A DNA stretch of 64,000 nucleotides from an uncultured Bacilli bacterium (GTDB lineage: Bacteria > Bacillota_I > Bacilli_A > RF39 > UBA660): positions 248,001-312,000 of the forward strand of contig CAKPMX010000001.1 of NCBI GenBank assembly GCA_934168205.1, written 5' to 3'. The translations under genes were made by a program, and so were the position numbers. The notes under the pieces were generated by a model. That model saw nothing but the letters and a program-made list of their open reading frames with translations. It did not search any database and was not told where the DNA came from. Positions within the stretch are counted from its first letter, which is position 1. Every line of letters starts with the position of its first letter. Positions 8,406 through 17,303 of the stretch are shown here, piece by piece.

Positions 8406-9806
8406 TTATTTAAAATAATCACAAATTACATCATAATCACAATAAGGAACTTTTCCTTCAGCAAGAGCCATATAGTCATCTCGACCTTTGCCAATAACTA
8501 AAACTGCATCTCCTTCTTCAGCCATATCAAAAGCTTTATAAATTGCTTTAACACGGTCAACTTCACGAATATAATTAGTTTTAGTAGAATCACCTATCAT
8601 GTCATCAATAATAGAATTAACATCTTCATATCTAGGATCATCCATTGTAAATACAACAATATCAGATTTGTTTAGTAATACGTCACCTATTTTAGAACGC
8701 TTTTCTTTCTCTCTACCGCCAGCAGCACCAGTAACAGTAATGATTCTCTTATATTTATCCTTAACAGAATTTAATAAGTTATTAATTGAATTATAAGTAT
8801 GAGCATAATCTAAAATAATATCGTAATCTTGCCCAAATCTAAGTACTTCACCACGACCTGCAACAAAATTAATATTTGCAAGTGCTTTAATTAAATCATC
8901 AACTGGTATCTTCTTGCACAAGCCAATGATAAATCCTAAACAAATATTATAAGCATTATACTTACCAAATAAAGAACTACTTATATCATAAACATTATCA
9001 TTGTTTCTAACTTTAAATTTCAAACCATTTCTATCTTCTTCGTAATCAAAAATAACATAGTCATTATCCTCATTAAAACCAAATGTAATTAAATTATCAG
9101 TATGTAAAGATTTACAAATTTCATCATCACCATTGACAATAACAATGCCTTCATCTTTTAAGTAATTGACTATAGATAGTTTACACTTTCGATAATTTTC
9201 AAGTGTTTTATGAATATTCAAATGATCCTCAGTAATATTTGTAATTGCAACAATGTCATATTTTAATCCCTTTACTCTACCATGTAAAAGTGCTTCACTT
9301 GACACTTCCATTACAAGTTCTTTACAATTATTGTTTTCAGCAATTGACAGTGAGCTATACAATTCCGATATACAAGGAGTAGTATTATTAGTATGATAAA
9401 CTTCATCCTCAATAGAAAGACCATTAGTACCTAAGCAAGCACATTTCATTGAATCATTCAAAACCTTTTGTACGATAGTAGCACTAGTTGTCTTTCCATC
9501 AGTACCTGTAATACCAATTAAAGAAAGTTCATCCAACTTAACATTATAAAACTTTTTACATAATTCTAAATAAGTACTATTAATATCATCAACAATAACA
9601 AGAGGTAAATCCGTATCATATTTTCTATCAGTTACTAAAGCTACAGCGCCATTTTTAATAGCCGAATCAATATAATCAAAATGATCAACATTGAATCCTT
9701 TAGTCGCAACAAATAAGTAACCTGGTTTAATATCACGAGAATCTTCATTTATACCTGTAATTTCCACATCAAAATCACAGTCAATTATATCTTTAAGTTT
9801 TTTCAT
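8406..9806 (-). CDS. murE: UDP-MurNAc-tripeptide synthetase MurE
   Basis: A 466-residue cytoplasmic Mur ligase that adds the third amino acid of the peptidoglycan stem peptide. The ATP loop GTDGKTT lies at 101-107, the candidate carbamylated lysine is in NYRKCKL (about 209), and DYAHTYNS matches the central Mur-ligase motif. The motif that reports on the amino acid is DDPR at 389-392. Meso-DAP enzymes usually read DNPR and Staphylococcus-type lysine enzymes DNPA, so the Arg favours DAP but the Asn is changed. The ATG at 9806 follows AGGAGG; an upstream in-frame TTG would overlap that site. It is probably transcribed with recA just upstream. Confidence 0.93.
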   Translation of the reverse strand: MKKLKDIIDCDFDVEITGINEDSRDIKPGYLFVATKGFNVDHFDYIDSAIKNGAVALVTDRKYDTDLPLVIVDDINSTYLELCKKFYNVKLDELSLIGITGTDGKTTSATIVQKVLNDSMKCACLGTNGLSIEDEVYHTNNTTPCISELYSSLSIAENNNCKELVMEVSSEALLHGRVKGLKYDIVAITNITEDHLNIHKTLENYRKCKLSIVNYLKDEGIVIVNGDDEICKSLHTDNLITFGFNEDNDYVIFDYEEDRNGLKFKVRNNDNVYDISSSLFGKYNAYNICLGFIIGLCKKIPVDDLIKALANINFVAGRGEVLRFGQDYDIILDYAHTYNSINNLLNSVKDKYKRIITVTGAAGGREKEKRSKIGDVLLNKSDIVVFTMDDPRYEDVNSIIDDMIGDSTKTNYIREVDRVKAIYKAFDMAEEGDAVLVIGKGRDDYMALAEGKVPYCDYDVICDYFK

Positions 9807-9862
9807 AAATCCTCCTAACAAGCTATATATTAATATATATCAATTTTAAATACAAAATATAT

Positions 9863-10900
9863 CTATTTTTTAGAAGAACTATCTTCATCTTTCTTTAAAG
9901 ATATATCATAATACTCACGTACTTTTTGCTCTATCTCATTACGTAATTCAACATTTTCTTTTAATAAAAGTTTAACATTTTCTTTACCCTGTCCCAGTTT
10001 TTCACCATTATAAGCATACCATGCACCAGTTTTATCGACAATACCAGCCTCAACTGCTAAATCAATAATTTCACCTTCTCTAGATACACCTTCACCATAC
10101 ATAATATCAACAACAGCAGTCTTAAATGGTGGAGCGACTTTATTCTTAACAACTTTAATTGTTGTTCTATTACCAACAACACCATCGCCCATTTTTAATT
10201 GTTCATTACGACGTATATCAAGTCTAACAGAAGAATAGAACTTTAATGCTCTACCACCAGGTGTTGTTTCAGGATTTCCAAACATAACACCAACTTTTTC
10301 ACGTAATTGATTTATAAAAATACAAGTTGTATTTGTTTTATTAATAGTTCCAGATAATTTTCTTAAAGCTTGAGACATAAGTCTTGCTTGAAGACCAACA
10401 TGTGAGTCACCCATTTCACCATCAATTTCAGCTTGTGGTACTAATGCTGCAACTGAATCAATTACGATAATACTTACAGCCTCACTTCTAACTAAAGCAT
10501 CACATATTTCTAGAGCTTGTTCACCAGTATCAGGTTGAGATAATAATAACTCATCTATATCTACACCCAAACGTTCAGCATAAACTGGATCAAGCGCATG
10601 TTCAGCATCAATAAATGCCGCTCTACCACCTAATTTTTGATGTTCAGCAATTGCCTGTAAAGCAAAAGTAGTTTTACCAGAAGATTCAGGACCATAGATT
10701 TCAATTATTCTTCCTCTTGGATATCCACCTACACCTAAAGCTATATCTAAAGATAGGCATCCAGAAGAACATACATCAACTTTCATATGTTCCTTATCGC
10801 CAAGTTTCATAATAGATCCTTTTCCAAATTGTTTTTCAATATCATTTAATACTTGTTCTAAAGCTTTATCTTTAGACACTTCTTTATTAACCGCTTTCAT
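9863..10900 (-). CDS. recA: Recombinase RecA
   Basis: A 345-residue DNA strand-exchange ATPase and co-protease for LexA. Walker A GPESSGKT spans 70-77; IIVIDSVAAL is the Walker B region and FINQLREKVG lies near the DNA-binding L2 loop. The C-terminus is short and Lys/Asp/Ser-rich. It has a clear sigA promoter and a candidate LexA operator upstream. It sits between pgsA and murE, close to the Bacillus order pgsA-cinA-recA-rny but without cinA. Confidence 0.98.
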   Translation of the reverse strand: MKAVNKEVSKDKALEQVLNDIEKQFGKGSIMKLGDKEHMKVDVCSSGCLSLDIALGVGGYPRGRIIEIYGPESSGKTTFALQAIAEHQKLGGRAAFIDAEHALDPVYAERLGVDIDELLLSQPDTGEQALEICDALVRSEAVSIIVIDSVAALVPQAEIDGEMGDSHVGLQARLMSQALRKLSGTINKTNTTCIFINQLREKVGVMFGNPETTPGGRALKFYSSVRLDIRRNEQLKMGDGVVGNRTTIKVVKNKVAPPFKTAVVDIMYGEGVSREGEIIDLAVEAGIVDKTGAWYAYNGEKLGQGKENVKLLLKENVELRNEIEQKVREYYDISLKKDEDSSSKK

Positions 10901-10931
10901 ATTTCCTCCTAGTTAAATAACTTACAACACT

Positions 10932-10960
10932 ATTGTATAATAATAAAAAATAAAATGCAA
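10932..10960 (-). promoter_or_regulatory. SigA-type promoter of recA
   Basis: On the minus strand TTGCAT (10955-10960), a 17-bp spacer and TACAAT (10932-10937) lie upstream of the AGGAGG site of recA. Confidence 0.75.
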
Positions 10961-10969
10961 GCATTTTTA

Positions 10970-10983
10970 CGAACAATTGTTTT
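10970..10983. promoter_or_regulatory. Candidate LexA (SOS) operator upstream of recA
   Basis: CGAACAATTGTTTT matches the Firmicutes SOS box CGAAC-N4-GTTCG in the full left arm and the first three bases of the right arm. It lies 9 bp upstream of the recA -35 element, where LexA could block RNA polymerase. Confidence 0.55.
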
Positions 10984-11011
10984 ACTTTTTTTACCAATTA
11001 ATTTTATTGAA

Positions 11012-11045
11012 AAAGAAAAAATCCTTATACAGAAAAGGATTTTTC
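11012..11045 (-). terminator. Terminator of pgsA
   Basis: A perfect 10-bp stem (11016-11025 with 11035-11044) followed by a T-rich stretch on the minus strand. It separates pgsA from recA. Confidence 0.75.
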
Positions 11046-11060
11046 AACTATTTTCTTCGA

Positions 11061-11672
11061 CTAATCTATATTTTTTTGCTCTGGAAAAATTATTTTTTTA
11101 TTCATATTAAAATATTGAACAGCTGATATTATTGACATAACACAAGCAAAATATAAAAGTAACTCATTAACATTTATATTAATAAGTTCAAATGGCCAGT
11201 TATAAAAGAATGTTAAAGCAACACCTGTCATTAATGCCGCTGTTTTAATTTTACCAGCACCAATGGCAGCAACTACTTTTCCTTTACTAGCAGCTTCCAT
11301 TTTAATAGCATTAACAACTATATCTCTTAAAACAATTATTACTGGAATGATTTCATTAATAAAACCATGAGCAGCCAAAATAATTAAAACTGAGTTTACT
11401 AAAACTTTATCAGCAATAGCATCTAGCATTTTGCCAGTATCAGTAATTAAATTATATTTACGAGCTATTCTTCCATCTAAAAAATCTGTAACACTAGCAA
11501 TTATAAATATTATACCTGCTATAAAATACTGTGATTCCACTGGTGAAGATATACCAGAAATATTGAAAGTCGGAAATTGAATTCCTACTGCATAAAATGG
11601 AAAAACTAATAAAATAATAATCACAACAGATAAAATCAAACGTAAAACCGTAAGTTTATTAGGCAAATTCAT
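11061..11672 (-). CDS. pgsA: CDP-diacylglycerol--glycerol-3-phosphate phosphatidyltransferase
   Basis: A 203-residue integral membrane enzyme making phosphatidylglycerol phosphate from CDP-diacylglycerol and glycerol-3-phosphate. The CDP-alcohol phosphotransferase signature is complete: DFLDGRIAR, then 8 residues, then GKMLDAIAD (pattern DGxxAR-x8-GxxxDxxxD). Several hydrophobic helices surround it. The ATG at 11672 gives the family start MNLPNKLT; another ATG at 11681 is possible but lies almost on top of the GAGGG site. It overlaps the rodZ-like gene, as in the Bacillus ymfM-pgsA pair. Its phosphatidylglycerol product is the donor for LtaS-type enzymes such as the one near 45720. Confidence 0.95.
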   Translation of the reverse strand: MNLPNKLTVLRLILSVVIIILLVFPFYAVGIQFPTFNISGISSPVESQYFIAGIIFIIASVTDFLDGRIARKYNLITDTGKMLDAIADKVLVNSVLIILAAHGFINEIIPVIIVLRDIVVNAIKMEAASKGKVVAAIGAGKIKTAALMTGVALTFFYNWPFELININVNELLLYFACVMSIISAVQYFNMNKKIIFPEQKNID

Positions 11673-12150
11673 AAATAACATTCCCTCTTTCTTTTGACAT
11701 TAATTCAGTAGTTCTCTCTGGAGCTTTATTAATTGTGCTAATAATTAAATATAATATAATAAAAATAAATACTATAAGAACAATAGCTATAATAAAAGGC
11801 CAAGGACCAACTTTCTTTTTATATTCCTTTGTATATGGAGAAGTTGCTCCTTTTTCTTCTTCTTCCATCTTTTTTTGAGCCATTTTTATATCTTCTAATG
11901 AAATTTTAGAAGTATGTTCAAATAAAAAACCATTAAATTCATCAATAACTTTTTCTGGATTAAGTCCTAAGTATTTAGCATATTGTCTCACATCTTCTTT
12001 TAAAGCATAAACATCTTTAAAAGCTTTAACATTACCAGATTCTATATTTTCGAGTTGTACTGTCGAAAGATCTAAATCTTCAGCTGCCTCAGCAATACTA
12101 ACACCATTACTGATACGAGTTCGCTTCAAATAATCGCCTAACTCTTTCAC
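11659..12150 (-). CDS. RodZ-like HTH membrane protein
   Basis: A 163-residue protein with a Cro/RodZ-type helix-turn-helix at the N-terminus (about 1-70), a Glu/Lys linker, one membrane helix (about 118-140) and a short external tail. In Bacillus the RodZ orthologue YmfM lies directly upstream of pgsA, and RodZ links MreB to the membrane and cell shape. The same position here supports the assignment. The external beta domain of larger RodZ proteins is absent. The start at 12150 is the first ATG and gives the expected HTH alignment. Confidence 0.75.
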   Translation of the reverse strand: MKELGDYLKRTRISNGVSIAEAAEDLDLSTVQLENIESGNVKAFKDVYALKEDVRQYAKYLGLNPEKVIDEFNGFLFEHTSKISLEDIKMAQKKMEEEEKGATSPYTKEYKKKVGPWPFIIAIVLIVFIFIILYLIISTINKAPERTTELMSKERGNVIYEFA

Positions 12151-12167
12151 ATTAACACCTCACATAA

Positions 12168-12536
12168 TAAACAATAATATAAATAAGCCATGTTCTGTTC
12201 TTAGTTACCTAAGCGACAAACATTTATCTACCAGCTATTAACTGGTCTCTAATCAGATTCAATTCTCCTCATAGAACTCCCCTACCAAATTATTTGGGTT
12301 TCTCGCTCGTTGGGTTTACCGCGTTTCACTTTTTTGTTTCCAAAAAAATCGTCACTGTGGCACTTTATGGTTTTGTATCATATCAGAGACTTAGATACAA
12401 ACTCCGCCGTTAGCAAAAGCTACCCTAGGTTATTTATTCCCTAGGAACGATCACTACAGTCATCGCAGACTGTGCGAGCATGGACTTTCCTCAAGGACCT
12501 CAAGAGTCCCAGCGTTTGTCTATATATTAATTGTTT
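12168..12536 (-). ncRNA. rnpB: RNase P RNA (B-type)
   Basis: The catalytic RNA of RNase P, which trims tRNA 5' ends. On the minus strand the universally conserved blocks are visible: GAGGAAAGTCCATGCTCGC near the 5' end, then the ACAGTCTGCGATGAC region, AAACCCAA, GAGGAG, and ACATGGCTTA near the 3' end. Outer helix P1 can be drawn between about 12523-12535 and 12169-12180 with one bulged base, and P2 between GACAAAC and GTTTGTC. The 5' strand of P1 overlaps the last codons of gpsB. This explains the gene-free stretch between gpsB and the rodZ-like gene. The ends are placed by base pairing, so they are accurate only to a few bases. Confidence 0.93.
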
Positions 12537-12877
12537 TCCCTTTCTTCTTTTTCTCTCATATTAGCATAAACCAATTTTTCAAGTTGAGATAATCTACGAA
12601 TAACATCAACATTACTAACTTCTGCATTATCGTTATTACGAACAACGTCCATACTCAACTTAGAATTACGAAGTTCTTGCTTTAAATTGACAATTTCTGC
12701 CATCAAATCAGCTTTTTCCTTCTCTAAGTTGTTTATTATATCATAAAATTGCTCATAGTCACCAATAATTATATCTAAAAATTGATCTACTTCTTTTAAT
12801 CTATAACCACGAGTATCAATTTTGAATTCCTTCTCCAAAATATCTTGTGGCTTAAGTGTAATTCTATTTTGATACAT
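12527..12877 (-). CDS. gpsB: Cell division protein GpsB
   Basis: A 116-residue DivIVA-family protein that coordinates penicillin-binding proteins at the division site. The N-terminal lipid-binding type segment holds FKIDTRGYRLKEVDQFLD, the family hallmark, followed by a coiled coil (about 35-75) and a short C-terminal helix. Length fits GpsB (about 100) rather than full DivIVA. Adjacency to rnpB is also seen in Bacillus. Its -35/-10 promoter lies inside the small ORF upstream, and GGTGA precedes the start. The stop codon lies in the 5' strand of the RNase P RNA P1 helix. Confidence 0.9.
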   Translation of the reverse strand: MYQNRITLKPQDILEKEFKIDTRGYRLKEVDQFLDIIIGDYEQFYDIINNLEKEKADLMAEIVNLKQELRNSKLSMDVVRNNDNAEVSNVDVIRRLSQLEKLVYANMREKEERENN

Positions 12878-12902
12878 TAAATCACCAATCCCTTACAGTA
12901 AT

Positions 12903-12931
12903 ATTATGTCATTAATGCTTATTTTTGTCAA
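12903..12931 (-). promoter_or_regulatory. SigA-type promoter of gpsB
   Basis: On the minus strand a consensus TTGACA (12926-12931), a 17-bp spacer and CATAAT (12903-12908) lie 25 bp upstream of gpsB. Confidence 0.75.
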
Positions 12932-13034
12932 TTGCTAACCTATTCAAAGCATAAGTTAATTTTGTATTAATTTTAACATATTCAGTATTATCTATCATTT
13001 TATTAAGTAATCTAATAATTTCAAAGTTATTCAT
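12912..13034 (-). CDS. Small 40-residue ORF upstream of gpsB
   Basis: An ATG with GGTGA 7 nt upstream opens a 40-codon frame of charged and hydrophobic residues ending in TAA. It has no recognised family. Its 3' end contains the gpsB -35 element and spacer, so it is either a genuine small protein or a chance frame with a fortuitous ribosome-binding site. Predicted composition is amphipathic, with Leu/Ile/Lys/Asn predominating and no membrane segment. Confidence 0.35.
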   Translation of the reverse strand: MNNFEIIRLLNKMIDNTEYVKINTKLTYALNRLAIDKNKH

Positions 13035-13128
13035 CTATATCACCAACACCATAATACTACAAAAAAAATTAGTAATCATAAATTCGACAATAAAAGTCAA
13101 AATAACTCATAAAATTAAAGATAAATTA

Positions 13129-13157
13129 TAGAAAAATTCACCATATTATAGTATAAT
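13129..13157 (+). promoter_or_regulatory. SigA-type promoter of recU-pbp1
   Basis: TAGAAA (13129-13134), a 17-bp spacer and a perfect TATAAT (13152-13157) precede recU. The -35 element is weak. Confidence 0.6.
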
Positions 13158-13174
13158 GAACAATAGGTGATGTG

Positions 13175-13741
13175 ATGAACTATCCAAATGGCATTACGAA
13201 AAATAGTAATCATGAAATTATATTTGGTAACAGAGGAATGGCTTTAGAAAATGACCTAAATGCAACCAATGAATATTATCGAAGTATTGATAAAGCATAC
13301 ATATATAAAAAGCCAACACCTGTAAAGATAACAAAAGTAAATTATCCATCTAGAGATAAAGCTGTCATAACGCAAGCTTTCTTCACTGTACCATCGACTA
13401 CAGATTACAATGGTATATATGATGGAAAATATATTGATTTTGAGGCAAAAGAAACAAAAAATAAAACTTCATTTTCATTAAGAAATATTCATCCTCATCA
13501 AATACAACATTTAAGAAACATATATAACCATAAAGGAATTGCTTTTTTAATTGTCCGTTTCACTAGTTTAAATGAAACATATCTATTAATGGCAAATGAC
13601 TTAATTGAGTTTATAGAAAGTAATAAAAGAGAATCAATACCGATATCTTTCTTCAAAGAAAAAGCTCATCAAATAAAAGAAGGTTATATACCAAGGGTCG
13701 ATTATTTAAAAGTAATTGATCAAATCATTGGAGGTATTTAA
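13175..13741 (+). CDS. recU: Holliday junction resolvase RecU
   Basis: A 188-residue junction-resolving nuclease of the PD-(D/E)XK superfamily. The family start MNYPNG is present, followed by NRGMALENDLN and the catalytic core YDGKYIDFEAKETKNKTSFSL with D, E and K in the expected order. HPHQIQHL follows. It resolves recombination intermediates during repair and chromosome segregation. The ATG at 13175 is preferred to a GTG one codon earlier because AGGTGA is better spaced. It is followed by the class A PBP gene 1 bp downstream, the same operon pairing as recU-ponA in Bacillus. Confidence 0.93.
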   Translation: MNYPNGITKNSNHEIIFGNRGMALENDLNATNEYYRSIDKAYIYKKPTPVKITKVNYPSRDKAVITQAFFTVPSTTDYNGIYDGKYIDFEAKETKNKTSFSLRNIHPHQIQHLRNIYNHKGIAFLIVRFTSLNETYLLMANDLIEFIESNKRESIPISFFKEKAHQIKEGYIPRVDYLKVIDQIIGGI

Positions 13742-13742
13742 A

Positions 13743-16667
13743 ATGCAAAAAAAAGAAATAAAAAGACGAAGACCTAATAATAAGAAACCAAGTACTGCAA
13801 GACGTAGCACAAATAATACAAAAAATATAAAGAAGCGTGTAACCAATGTATCTTCTAAAGAAGAAAAACAAGCAAAATTAATTTTTGCAATAATTTTTGT
13901 AGCCATTGTACTATTATGTTATTTTACGCTTGGAACATTCTTTGCACTACTAACTGGTGTTGGTATTGCCATAATTATTGGTGTTGCTAAAATACTAGAA
14001 AAATGCAAAGATGGCAAAAAAGCTAGAAAAACTGTAAAAATAATTTTAATGATTATTTTAGGACTAGGAATTCTATTATTATGTGCATTCACAGCATTCC
14101 TAATATATATAAAGATAGATGCTGATCCTAAATATGTTACATCTAAACTTGAAACACAAGAAAACACAACATTCTTGGATATAAATAATCAAGAGTATGC
14201 AAAACTTGGAAGCGAGATGCGTGAAAAAGTTAAATATGAAGATTTACCAGAAGTACTAGTTGACGCTATTATCGCAACAGAAGATTCAAGATTCTTCCAA
14301 CATAATGGATTTGATGCTCCAAGATTTTTAAAGGCTTCCATTGGCCAGGTTGCTTCTAAACTTTTACATAGAGGCTCAAATGCTGGTGGTGCTTCTACCT
14401 TAACAATGCAAGTTGTAAAAAACAGTTTAACAAACGCTTATGCCACAGAAGGAATTACTGGTATTGTTCGTAAATTTGAAGATATCTACCTAGCAATATT
14501 TAAACTAGAAAAAAATTGCAGTAAAGAACAAATAATTGAATATTATGTAAATAACCATTATCTATCTGGAAATGTATATGGAGTTCAAGAAGCAGCAGAA
14601 ACCTACTTTGGAAAAACAGTTAGTGAATTGAATTTGAGTGAAGCAGCAACCCTAGCCGGTATGTTCAAATCCCCTAACTACTACAACCCAGAAGAACATC
14701 CTGATAGAGCACAAGAAAGAAGAAAAACCGTTTTATATTTAATGAGAAGACACGGTTACATTACTGCAGAAGAAGAAAAAATTGCTAATAGTATTCCAGT
14801 TTCTTCACTAATTGCAACCTCTAGCGAAAGCACTTATAATAGTGAATATTCTGGATATATTGATACAGTCGTTGATGAAATTAAAAATAAATACGGGGTT
14901 AATCCATATACTACACCATTAGTTGTCTATACAAATTTAGATACAGCTAAACAAAAAGCCGTAAACAGTGTTATGAATGGTGAAAGTTATACTTGGATAA
15001 ATGATAAAGTACAAGCTGGTGTTGCTGTATTAGATACAGAAACTGGTAAAATACTAGCAATTGGAAATGGTCGTAACATTGGAGATCGTTCCGCTAACAA
15101 AAAAGGTCAATGGAACTATGCAACAAAGAATAAAAGACAGCCTGGTTCAACAGCAAAACCATTATTTGATTATGGTCCAGGAATAGAATACAATAACTGG
15201 TCAACATATACTCTATTTGAAGATGCACCATATTCTTATTCTGATGGAAGAAAGATTAACAACTGGGATGGTAAATTCTTTGGTACTATAACATTACGCC
15301 GAGCATTATCAACATCACGTAACATTCCAGCCTTAAAAGCATTCCAACAAGTTGAGAACAAAAAAATATTAGAATTTGTTTCTAATTTAGGAATAAGCCC
15401 AGAAGTATGTTCTTCTGGATATACATATGATACTAATACTTTAAAATGTGTTAATAAAAATGGTGATACAGAAGAACCTTCAAAAGTACATGAAGCTCAT
15501 TCAATCGGAGCTTTCTCTGGTACAAACCCATTACAAATGAGTGCTGCATATGCTGCCTTCTCAAACGGTGGATATTATAATGAGCCATACAGCGTTAGTA
15601 AAATCATATTCAAAAACACAAATGAAACAAAAGAACATAACAGTGATAATTATGTAATAAAAAGAAAAGCAATGTCTGATTCAACTGCCTACATGATTAC
15701 AAGTGTCTTACAAGACGTTAACTTAAACGGCGGTAATCCAAGTAATGTTGCTCGCAAAACAGGAACAACAAACTATGATTCAAAAACAATGTCAGATAAA
15801 AACTTACCATGGGATGCTATTAGAGATTCCTGGGTAGTTGGATATTCAACTAAAACAGCAATTGGCTTATGGTATGGATATGACTTTATCGATAGTGAAT
15901 ATTGCTTGCATAACATACCAGCAACTGTTCAAAAAGATAAAATATTTAATGCATTGATAAATTCAGGAGCAATGGAATCAAACAGAGAAACTTTCAAACA
16001 ACCAAGTAGTGTTGTTAAAGTTGGAGTAGTTCAAGGATCTAATCCTCCAAAATTAGCTGGCAACTATACAGGAACTGTAGTATATGAATACTTCAAAAAA
16101 GGCTTTGAACCAGAAGAAACATATACAGAAGAAAAACTTGCTGCGCCTGAAGATTTCAGTGCAAAATACAATAAATTAACTAAAAAAGTTACGTTAAACT
16201 GGAAAGCAGTAAGTACATCAGGTATTGATGATAAAGACTATGGAACATTTGGATACAATATTTACTATAATAATACACTAATAGGATTTACCGAAAAAAC
16301 ATCATTCACATATACACCTACATCAAGTCCATATGGCACATATAAAGTTATGGCAACCTATAAGAGTTATTCCGGCATTCAAAGTCAATCTGCTACTTAT
16401 ACTCTAAAAGAAGAGGAAGAAGACAACTTAGAACTTGAATATACTGGTTCAACAGTAATTCCAGCATCAGGTTCCTTAGTCTTCAATCTAGCAACAGACT
16501 TTATAGTTAAAAATAATGGTTCAACAGTAACCGCGACAATTGAATCATGCACACCAAGTTCAATCCTATTACCAGGTGATAAACTAATTACATGTACTGT
16601 TAACTACCAAAATTATAGAAAAGTATTATCAACAACAATTACCGCAACAAAAGAATCAACAGAATAG
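13743..16667 (+). CDS. Class A penicillin-binding protein (PBP1A type)
   Basis: A 974-residue bifunctional peptidoglycan synthase. A basic cytoplasmic tail (1-45) is followed by hydrophobic segments at about 46-80 and 100-122. The glycosyltransferase domain has catalytic Glu180 in ATEDSRFF. The transpeptidase domain has STAK (469-472), SRN (525-527) and KTG (670-672). A fibronectin-III-like domain (about 790-880) and a further beta-rich domain end the protein. The two hydrophobic blocks look like three membrane helices, whereas family members normally have one. Start ATG follows GGAGG; the longer frame overlaps recU. Likely co-transcribed with recU and ended by the terminator at 16670. Confidence 0.93.
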   Translation: MQKKEIKRRRPNNKKPSTARRSTNNTKNIKKRVTNVSSKEEKQAKLIFAIIFVAIVLLCYFTLGTFFALLTGVGIAIIIGVAKILEKCKDGKKARKTVKIILMIILGLGILLLCAFTAFLIYIKIDADPKYVTSKLETQENTTFLDINNQEYAKLGSEMREKVKYEDLPEVLVDAIIATEDSRFFQHNGFDAPRFLKASIGQVASKLLHRGSNAGGASTLTMQVVKNSLTNAYATEGITGIVRKFEDIYLAIFKLEKNCSKEQIIEYYVNNHYLSGNVYGVQEAAETYFGKTVSELNLSEAATLAGMFKSPNYYNPEEHPDRAQERRKTVLYLMRRHGYITAEEEKIANSIPVSSLIATSSESTYNSEYSGYIDTVVDEIKNKYGVNPYTTPLVVYTNLDTAKQKAVNSVMNGESYTWINDKVQAGVAVLDTETGKILAIGNGRNIGDRSANKKGQWNYATKNKRQPGSTAKPLFDYGPGIEYNNWSTYTLFEDAPYSYSDGRKINNWDGKFFGTITLRRALSTSRNIPALKAFQQVENKKILEFVSNLGISPEVCSSGYTYDTNTLKCVNKNGDTEEPSKVHEAHSIGAFSGTNPLQMSAAYAAFSNGGYYNEPYSVSKIIFKNTNETKEHNSDNYVIKRKAMSDSTAYMITSVLQDVNLNGGNPSNVARKTGTTNYDSKTMSDKNLPWDAIRDSWVVGYSTKTAIGLWYGYDFIDSEYCLHNIPATVQKDKIFNALINSGAMESNRETFKQPSSVVKVGVVQGSNPPKLAGNYTGTVVYEYFKKGFEPEETYTEEKLAAPEDFSAKYNKLTKKVTLNWKAVSTSGIDDKDYGTFGYNIYYNNTLIGFTEKTSFTYTPTSSPYGTYKVMATYKSYSGIQSQSATYTLKEEEEDNLELEYTGSTVIPASGSLVFNLATDFIVKNNGSTVTATIESCTPSSILLPGDKLITCTVNYQNYRKVLSTTITATKESTE

Positions 16668-16707
16668 AAAAAATACTAGCAGTTTTTATTGCTAGTATTT
16701 TTTTCTA
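16668..16707. terminator. Bidirectional terminator between pbp1 and nth
   Basis: A 13- to 14-bp stem (AAAAAATACTAGCA with TGCTAGTATTTTTT) with A and T runs on both sides can stop transcription from either direction. The last nth codons and stop lie inside one arm. Confidence 0.8.
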
Positions 16708-17303
16708 CATATATCTTTTAATTTACAGTCACCACACAAAGGCTTAACTGCCTTACAATAATATCTTCCAAATAAAACCATTTGTAAATGTCTTTTAGCC
16801 CAAGATTCTTTAGGAAACTTTTTCATAAGTTTCTTTTCTATTGTAAGAACATTATCTTTAGCATAAGCAAGTCTTAATCTTTTAGAAACTCTTTCAACAT
16901 GGGTATCAACCGCAATAGCTGGCTCATTATAAAATTCACTCAAAAAAACATTTGCTGTCTTTCTACCAACGCCTTGAAATGACTCTAATATTTCCCTATC
17001 TCTTGGAACTTTACCATTATATTCATCACATAATTTTTCAGCAATATTTAAGACGTATAAAGACTTTTTATGATAAGACCCTACAGGTCTAATAATTAAC
17101 TCTAAATCATTAACAGAAGCATTCTTTAAGACCTCTAAAGAAGGATACTTTGAAAATAATATAGGAGTTACAGAATTAACTCGTTTATCAGTAGACTGAG
17201 CACTCAAAACTACTGCAATAAGTAACTCATAATCTTTATTATAATTAAGTTCACACTTAGGATCAGGAAATAAAGAATCAAGATACTCTTCAATTCTATT
17301 CAT
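16692..17303 (-). CDS. nth: Endonuclease III
   Basis: A 203-residue base-excision repair glycosylase/AP lyase for oxidised pyrimidines. The helix-hairpin-helix FQGVGRKTANVFL carries the catalytic Lys, AVDTHVERVSKRL the catalytic Asp, and a C-x6-C-x2-C-x5-C cluster at the C-terminus binds the 4Fe-4S. The start lies among three consecutive ATGs (17303-17309) inside the dnaD 3' end; a longer frame to 17399 encodes a non-homologous extension. The overlap suggests translational coupling with dnaD, the same pair as in Bacillus. Confidence 0.93.
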   Translation of the reverse strand: MNRIEEYLDSLFPDPKCELNYNKDYELLIAVVLSAQSTDKRVNSVTPILFSKYPSLEVLKNASVNDLELIIRPVGSYHKKSLYVLNIAEKLCDEYNGKVPRDREILESFQGVGRKTANVFLSEFYNEPAIAVDTHVERVSKRLRLAYAKDNVLTIEKKLMKKFPKESWAKRHLQMVLFGRYYCKAVKPLCGDCKLKDICRKKY

